From NCBI GenBank assembly GCA_910584035.1, contig CAJTZR010000066.1, positions 1 to 10,741 on the forward strand: a DNA stretch of 10,741 nucleotides. The letters are read 5' to 3'. Both the position numbers and the translations under genes were made by a program. The first letter of the stretch is position 1; each line of letters begins with the position of its first letter. Positions 7,042 through 10,741 of the stretch are shown here, piece after piece. The DNA comes from an uncultured Christensenella sp. (GTDB taxonomy: Bacteria > Bacillota > Clostridia > Christensenellales > UBA3700). The notes beneath the pieces are model-generated. The model was not told where the DNA came from, did no database searches, and was given only the letters and a program-made list of their open reading frames with translations.

Positions 7042-7073
7042 AATTAAGAAAATATTACTACTAAGGAAAGCTT

Positions 7074-8021
7074 ATGAAAATTGTTATTTTAGACGGCTAC
7101 CCTGCAACACGTGGGGATTATACTTATGACTTTTTGAAAAAATACGGCGAAGTGGTATTATACCCTCGCACACCTTATAATTTAATTGTGGAACGTGCAA
7201 AAGATGCAGATATTGTACTTGCAAATAAAATTGTAATAGATAAACCTATTTTGGATAGTTTACCTAAATTAAAAATGATAGCTATGCTTGCTACTGGATA
7301 CAATTCAATAGACATTCAAACCGCAAAAGAAAGAGGCATTTACGTTTGTAATATTCCAAAATATTCTTCTCCATCTGTCGCACAATTCACCATTGCTTTA
7401 TTACTTGAAATAACTAATCAAGTTGGCTTACATAATGATAGTGTAAAGGCTGGAGATTGGGCAAATTGTCCAGATTTTTGTTATAACAAAACCAAACAAA
7501 TAGAGCTTATGGACAAGACAATTGGTCTTATCGGTTATGGTGATATAGCAAAACAAGTTGCAGTAATCGCAAAAGCCTTTGGTATGAAAGTACTTGGCTA
7601 TCGCAGAAGTGGTGGCACTGACCCTTATGCAGAAATTGTATCACTAGATTACCTACTAAAAAATAGTGACATAATCTCATTGCATTGCCCTCTTAACGCA
7701 CAAAGTGACAAACTTATATGTAATGAAACAATTAATCAAATGAAAGATAATGTAATAATTATAAACACAGCAAGAGGCGGTCTTGTAAACGAGGCAGACT
7801 TAGCTCAACAACTTAATAGTGGCAAAGTGCTTGCATACGGCGGAGATGTATTAACCAAAGAACCACCCGAACATAACAATCCATTAATCAGTTGCAAAAA
7901 TGCCTTTATCACCCCTCACCTAGCTTGGGCAACAGTTGAAGCCCGTGGCAGATTAATGCAAATAATGGACGACAACATAAACGGCTTTGTAACTGGCAAA
8001 ATAATAAACAATGTCTGGTAA
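7074..8021 (+). CDS. D-2-hydroxyacid dehydrogenase, glycerate/hydroxypyruvate type
   Basis: 315 residues. Soluble NAD(P)-dependent enzyme reducing a 2-oxoacid to a D-2-hydroxyacid. The N-terminal MKIVILDGY and the TPYNLIVERAKDADIVLANK segment are typical of the glycerate dehydrogenase (HprA-like) branch, so hydroxypyruvate/glyoxylate reduction is the likeliest role, by inference. The nucleotide-binding loop is GYGDIA (154-159). The catalytic set is complete: R234 in NTARG, E263 in TKEPP and H282 in TPHLAW, with D258 between. After the second strand of the Rossmann fold the sequence is GYRRSGG (175-181). It lacks the acidic residue that favours NAD, and two arginines there plus GxGxxA instead of GxGxxG suggest NADPH preference. 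It is a stand-alone gene with its own promoter and terminator, divergent from the trmB-hyd operon. Confidence 0.93.
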   Translation: MKIVILDGYPATRGDYTYDFLKKYGEVVLYPRTPYNLIVERAKDADIVLANKIVIDKPILDSLPKLKMIAMLATGYNSIDIQTAKERGIYVCNIPKYSSPSVAQFTIALLLEITNQVGLHNDSVKAGDWANCPDFCYNKTKQIELMDKTIGLIGYGDIAKQVAVIAKAFGMKVLGYRRSGGTDPYAEIVSLDYLLKNSDIISLHCPLNAQSDKLICNETINQMKDNVIIINTARGGLVNEADLAQQLNSGKVLAYGGDVLTKEPPEHNNPLISCKNAFITPHLAWATVEARGRLMQIMDDNINGFVTGKIINNVW

Positions 8022-8024
8022 ATA

Positions 8025-8061
8025 AACAACCTAGCTTAACAAATGTTAACTAGGTTGTTTT
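8025..8061 (+). terminator. Intrinsic terminator of the dehydrogenase gene
   Basis: AACAACCTAG (8025-8034) pairs with CTAGGTTGTT (8050-8059). After one bulged C, TTAAC (8036-8040) pairs with GTTAA (8045-8049) around an AAAT loop, giving 15 bp in all. T-rich DNA follows (TTTTGATTGTTTTTC). It begins 3 nt past the stop codon. On the minus strand the hairpin is followed only by TTATTTA, so it may also weakly stop transcription coming from the convergent sugar-transferase gene, for which no separate terminator was found. Confidence 0.9.
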
Positions 8062-8229
8062 GATTGTTTTTCTTTAATTTATAAATTTAATTTATTTTTT
8101 AATTACTATTTATGACTCATTAAAAAAGTAAATATTAGTATTAAAAGGTATATATTCTAACTGCTATGTAATTGCTTTGCCAAAAACTTTTTTTCAATCT
8201 ATCATTTTTTAATAAATTAACTAAACAAT

Positions 8230-9096
8230 CTAAATTTTCTTGGCTAAAATATTTTTAGCTTCAGCTTGTTTTATATCATATAATTCTTTATCAATAGCAC
8301 CAACACGTAATAAATAATCACCATAATCTTCAGATGTTTCCATACCTTCAGTAGCGACATCTTCTGATTTAGCAACTTTTTTTACAGTTTTAAACAACAT
8401 TTTTAAATCATACAAAAAACTATAGTTATCTATATATTCTAAATCCAAATCAAATCTTTCTTCCCAAAGCAGATTGTTTCTGCCACTAGTTTGTGCTAGT
8501 CCAGTAAGTCCACCACGAACACTCTGTCTACGCATCGCATCTTCGCTAAAAAATACCATATCACGAACTAGTTGAGGTCTTGGACCAACAACGCTCATAT
8601 CACCTTTAATAATATTCATTAACTCTGGCAACTCATCTAATGATGTATTTCTTAACATTCTACCAAATTTAGTCATTCGTTGCTCGTCTGGCAATAAATC
8701 CCCATTCTCATCTTTCTCATTTGTCATTGTACGGAATTTAATTAGAGAAAATACTTTGCAATTCTTACCTGGACGTTTCTGTACAAAAAAAGGATTACCT
8801 TTCATTTTTATCGCAACTAAAGCCATTAAAATTGGAAAAATCAATGTAACATTTAAAAATAAAAACAAGCATAATGCAGAACAAAAATCAAATGTCCTTT
8901 TAACAAATCTAGTCCAAATGTTTGCTTTTCTTTTTCCCTTATCGTTTTTATATGGATAAATATTGTCAATATTTTCTGTTATTTCATAATCAACTTCATT
9001 CAAATTCTCATTTGCTGTGTTCAACAACTCATTTTCGTTATTATCATTGTTTGAATCCATTTTTTCACTATTATTTTCACAAGTGATATCTTCCAT
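8230..9096 (-). CDS. PglC-like bacterial sugar transferase (monotopic phosphoglycosyl transferase)
   Basis: 288 residues. Transfers a sugar-1-phosphate from a nucleotide sugar to a polyprenyl phosphate at the inner face of the membrane, the first step of a lipid-linked glycan. Bac_transf domain at about 62-265: basic KR before a single hydrophobic re-entrant helix (about 71-97, with Pro88), FVQKRPGKNCKVFSLIKFRTM region (104-124), the catalytic Asp-Glu pair D154-E155 in RNTSLDELPEL, GDMSVVGPRP (165-174) and RGGLTGLAQTSGR (194-206). The tail carries EGMETSEDYGDYLL (250-263). Residues 1-60 are a low-complexity, acidic, Asn-rich cytoplasmic extension absent from Campylobacter PglC. The ATG at 9096 has AAGGAG 6 nt upstream. 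It lies 47 nt after the aminotransferase gene and is surely co-transcribed. The neighbour suggests that the substrate is an amino or diamino sugar; the sequence alone does not decide it. Confidence 0.93.
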   Translation of the reverse strand: MEDITCENNSEKMDSNNDNNENELLNTANENLNEVDYEITENIDNIYPYKNDKGKRKANIWTRFVKRTFDFCSALCLFLFLNVTLIFPILMALVAIKMKGNPFFVQKRPGKNCKVFSLIKFRTMTNEKDENGDLLPDEQRMTKFGRMLRNTSLDELPELMNIIKGDMSVVGPRPQLVRDMVFFSEDAMRRQSVRGGLTGLAQTSGRNNLLWEERFDLDLEYIDNYSFLYDLKMLFKTVKKVAKSEDVATEGMETSEDYGDYLLRVGAIDKELYDIKQAEAKNILAKKI

Positions 9097-9143
9097 ATAA
9101 ACTCCTTAAGCACAAATATGCAAATTTTAATCTACAGTATGAA

Positions 9144-10346
9144 TTAATTATTTTTTACAATTTTCAAATAATTATTTGCAATATACTCAACCATATCATT
9201 AGTTAACAATGTATGCAATGGCAAAGTTATTTCATTCTCATACATTTTATATGCGTTTGGATAATCTTCAATTTTAAAACCAAGTGCTTTATATGCACTA
9301 TGCATTGGCAATGGCTTATAATGAACATTTGTAGCAATACCTTGTTCCGCCATTTTAATTATAATTTCATTACGCTTGGCAACATCAATGCCATTAACTC
9401 TAGTCAAATACAAATGCCCAGAACTACTAAAGTCTTTACCAAAATGATTTAAACTACTTATATTGCTATTTTCAAAAATTTTATTGTAAAGCTCAATAAT
9501 TTCTCTACGGCGAGCTAAAAGGCTGTCATACCTTTCAAGTTGTTTCAAACCTATACTTGCTACAATATCTGTCATATTACATTTTTGCCCAAGATATTTA
9601 ATGTCATATTCCCACGCACCAATTTGTGTTTTTGCAAGAGCGTCCTTACTTTGTCCGTGCAAACTCCACAACATAAATTCGTGATACAACCACTCATTAT
9701 CTAAGCCATCAATATGTTTCCAAGTAACAGCACCACCTTCTGCAGTTGTTAAATTTTTTACTGCGTGGAAAGAAAAAGAACTAAAATCTGCAACATTTCC
9801 AGCTTTAATACCATTTTGAATTGCCCCAAATGAATGAGCACAGTCACCCAAAACAATGATTCTATTATAAATTTCTTGCAACTCGTTTTTTGCTTTAAAT
9901 TTACTTTTCGCAGATTCTACGATTTCAAAAAGTTTATTATAATCGCAAATTTTTCCAGCTATATCTACTGGAATTATTACTTTTGTATTTTCATTTATCA
10001 ATAATGGCAATTTATTATAATCTAATTCGTAACTATTTGGTGCAGTATCACAAAGCACAATTTTAGCACCTACGTGTTCTATAACACTAGCACTTGCAGT
10101 ATAAGTATATGCACTAGTTATAACTTCGTCACCTTTTCCAACTCCTAAGACTTTCAACACCAATTCCAAACCAGCAGTTGCAGAATTCAAACAAACAGCT
10201 TTGTCAGTACCACAATAATTAGCAATCTCTTTTTCAAACTGCTTTGTTCTTGGTCCAGTGGTAATCCAACCAGATTTTAAGGCTTCAATTACCTCATTAA
10301 TTTCAAGTTCTGTAATATCAGGTGGAGAAAATGGAATTTTTATCAT
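9144..10346 (-). CDS. DegT/DnrJ/EryC1/StrS family PLP-dependent sugar aminotransferase
   Basis: 400 residues. Cytosolic enzyme of the fold-type I PLP family that puts an amino group on a keto-sugar nucleotide, as do PglE, PseC and ArnB. N-terminal IPFSPPDITELEINEV and SGWITTGP (25-32) are typical. NSATAGLE (54-61) binds the cofactor phosphate, YTYTASAS (80-87) follows, and D168 in GDCAHSFGA contacts the pyridine nitrogen. K197 in SFHAVKNLTTAEGG is the Schiff-base lysine. NVHYKPLPMHSAY (340-352) is the late substrate-side motif. Length is normal for the family. The ATG at 10346 has AAGGAG about 10 nt upstream. It is first of a two-gene operon with the PglC-like transferase, which supports a role in making an amino sugar that is then loaded on a lipid carrier. 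No 4,6-dehydratase or acetyltransferase is in the window, so the exact sugar cannot be named. Confidence 0.94.
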   Translation of the reverse strand: MIKIPFSPPDITELEINEVIEALKSGWITTGPRTKQFEKEIANYCGTDKAVCLNSATAGLELVLKVLGVGKGDEVITSAYTYTASASVIEHVGAKIVLCDTAPNSYELDYNKLPLLINENTKVIIPVDIAGKICDYNKLFEIVESAKSKFKAKNELQEIYNRIIVLGDCAHSFGAIQNGIKAGNVADFSSFSFHAVKNLTTAEGGAVTWKHIDGLDNEWLYHEFMLWSLHGQSKDALAKTQIGAWEYDIKYLGQKCNMTDIVASIGLKQLERYDSLLARRREIIELYNKIFENSNISSLNHFGKDFSSSGHLYLTRVNGIDVAKRNEIIIKMAEQGIATNVHYKPLPMHSAYKALGFKIEDYPNAYKMYENEITLPLHTLLTNDMVEYIANNYLKIVKNN

Positions 10347-10431
10347 AACTTTAAACTCCTTGTAAAAACCATAATTAAAAATAAATTAAAAACCTTAATA
10401 CATTTATTACCAAGACTTTTCAACGCTTTTA

Positions 10432-10460
10432 ATTATACCATAATGCAAAACAAAAATCAA
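10432..10460 (-). promoter_or_regulatory. Extended -10 promoter of the aminotransferase/sugar transferase operon
   Basis: Minus strand: -35 TTGATT (10455-10460), exactly 17 bp, perfect -10 TATAAT (10432-10437) preceded by TGG, an extended -10 element. Transcription would start near 10425, about 79 nt before the aminotransferase ATG. Confidence 0.78.
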
Positions 10461-10544
10461 CTTATTTTCAAAATTAAGCATCTGTCATCATTATTAAATT
10501 TTAGTCAATAAAAAAAACTAAAACAAACATAAAATAAAAAGTAC

Positions 10545-10574
10545 AACAAGATACTGAATTTTCAATATCTTGTT
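10545..10574 (-). terminator. Intrinsic terminator for a minus-strand gene entering from the right
   Basis: AACAAGATA (10545-10553) pairs with TATCTTGTT (10566-10574). After one C/A mismatch, TGAA pairs with TTCA around a very tight centre. On the minus strand the stem is followed by GTACTTTTTATTTTATG, a U-rich run; the plus-strand side has none. It therefore ends transcription coming from beyond the right edge and insulates the aminotransferase promoter. Confidence 0.72.
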
Positions 10575-10662
10575 TGCTAAATATCATTATTCCATTTTTG
10601 TTTTTTATGGTTATTTTAATTTAATTTTAATTTTTATATCTTAATATAAGTCAATCCACTTA

Positions 10663-10693
10663 TTTATTTAAATTACTTATAAATTTAAATAAA
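10663..10693. repeat. AT-only 12-bp perfect inverted repeat
   Basis: TTTATTTAAATT (10663-10674) and AATTTAAATAAA (10682-10693) are exact reverse complements around a 7-nt loop. It straddles the predicted stop codon (10685-10687) of the right-edge gene fragment. There is no U-tract on either side, and in DNA this AT-rich it may be chance. Confidence 0.5.
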
Positions 10694-10741
10694 ATCTGCT
10701 ATATCTAGTCTACCACAAGCTGCTTCCCATAATAGTTGAGA
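10685..10741 (-). CDS. 3' fragment of a probable minus-strand gene running off the right edge
   Basis: Only the last 18 codons are inside the window, reading SQLLWEAACGRLDIADFI and then TAA at 10685-10687. The stretch is clearly richer in G+C than the flanking non-coding DNA, the peptide is a plausible amphipathic C-terminal helix, and a minus-strand terminator lies about 110 nt downstream. All three fit a real gene end. The product cannot be recognised from so little; being beside glycan genes it might belong to the same locus, but that is a guess. Confidence 0.5.
   Translation of the reverse strand, partial: SQLLWEAACGRLDIADFI

Larger units (their letters stand above)
6761..7073. promoter_or_regulatory. 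Divergent intergenic region between trmB and the dehydrogenase gene
   Basis: 313 bp without a supported gene. It holds promoters for both directions, listed separately: one or two for the trmB-hyd operon on the minus strand and a strong one for the dehydrogenase on the plus strand. The distal minus-strand promoter would give trmB a leader of about 180 nt. I found no T-box, riboswitch or attenuator hairpin in that leader. A 14-codon frame (MNSVF start) in it has only a weak ribosome site. Confidence 0.6.
10347..10684. other. AT-rich intergenic region upstream of the aminotransferase operon
   Basis: 338 bp with no supported gene. Reading right to left it holds an AT-only inverted repeat at the end of the right-edge gene fragment, a terminator hairpin (10545-10574), and the extended -10 promoter of the aminotransferase operon (10432-10460) with a leader of about 79 nt. 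No riboswitch-like structure was recognised in that leader. Confidence 0.6.

Noticed and set aside
9213..9452. Plus-strand 79-codon frame opposite the aminotransferase
   Set aside because: It is antisense to a clearly coding region with a complete catalytic motif set; it has no promoter or ribosome site of its own.
1..10741. CRISPR arrays, insertion sequences, integrases, toxin-antitoxin pairs, tRNA or rRNA genes
   Set aside because: I looked on both strands and found no regularly spaced repeats, transposase-like frames, cloverleaf-type GC-rich segments or paired small genes.

Overview
The window is very AT-rich, with strong AAGGAG-type ribosome binding sites, close-to-consensus sigma-A promoters, U-tract terminators and standard stop usage (TGA ends hydF and trmB, and Trp is TGG). 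This fits a low-GC Bacillota, probably a strictly anaerobic fermentative member of Clostridia. The complete set of [FeFe]-hydrogenase maturases supports an H2-metabolising anaerobe. I cannot name a genus. The density of single-domain housekeeping and surface-glycan genes looks like ordinary chromosome. I see no transposase, integrase, phage gene, CRISPR array, rRNA or tRNA.

Left (1-2403): one gene on the minus strand (362-2125) encodes a three-helix membrane-anchored protein with a large extracytoplasmic region, of no family I can name. It has its own strong promoter. Its last 17 codons are followed by a diverged, out-of-frame tandem copy of themselves.

Centre (2403-6974): a minus-strand operon trmB-hydE-hydG-hydF, closed by an intrinsic terminator. 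HydE, HydG and HydF together build the 2Fe subcluster of the [FeFe]-hydrogenase H-cluster. HydG makes the Fe(CO)(CN) units from tyrosine, HydE processes them, and HydF is the GTPase scaffold that delivers the product to HydA. No hydrogenase structural gene lies in the window. trmB, a tRNA m7G46 methyltransferase, heads the operon. The N-termini of hydE and hydG are reassigned here to ATG codons a few codons inside the longest reading frames, which begin with TTG. A 16-bp sequence is repeated exactly in the gaps before hydE and hydF.

Right of centre (7013-8061): a single plus-strand gene for a D-2-hydroxyacid (glycerate-type) dehydrogenase, with a textbook promoter in front and a strong terminator behind. 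It is divergent from trmB and convergent with the next operon.

Right (8230-10741): a minus-strand pair, a PLP-dependent sugar aminotransferase (DegT/DnrJ/EryC1/StrS family) followed by a PglC-like phosphoglycosyl transferase. These are steps of making a lipid-linked amino-sugar for a surface polysaccharide or glycoprotein. A terminator and a probable 3' gene fragment at the extreme right edge suggest that another minus-strand gene lies just outside.

I do not see convincing evidence for a new multi-gene system. The points most worth a second look are the duplicated gene tail, the D-to-C change in the TrmB signature, the repeat in the hyd operon, the predicted NADPH preference of the dehydrogenase and the unnamed membrane protein.
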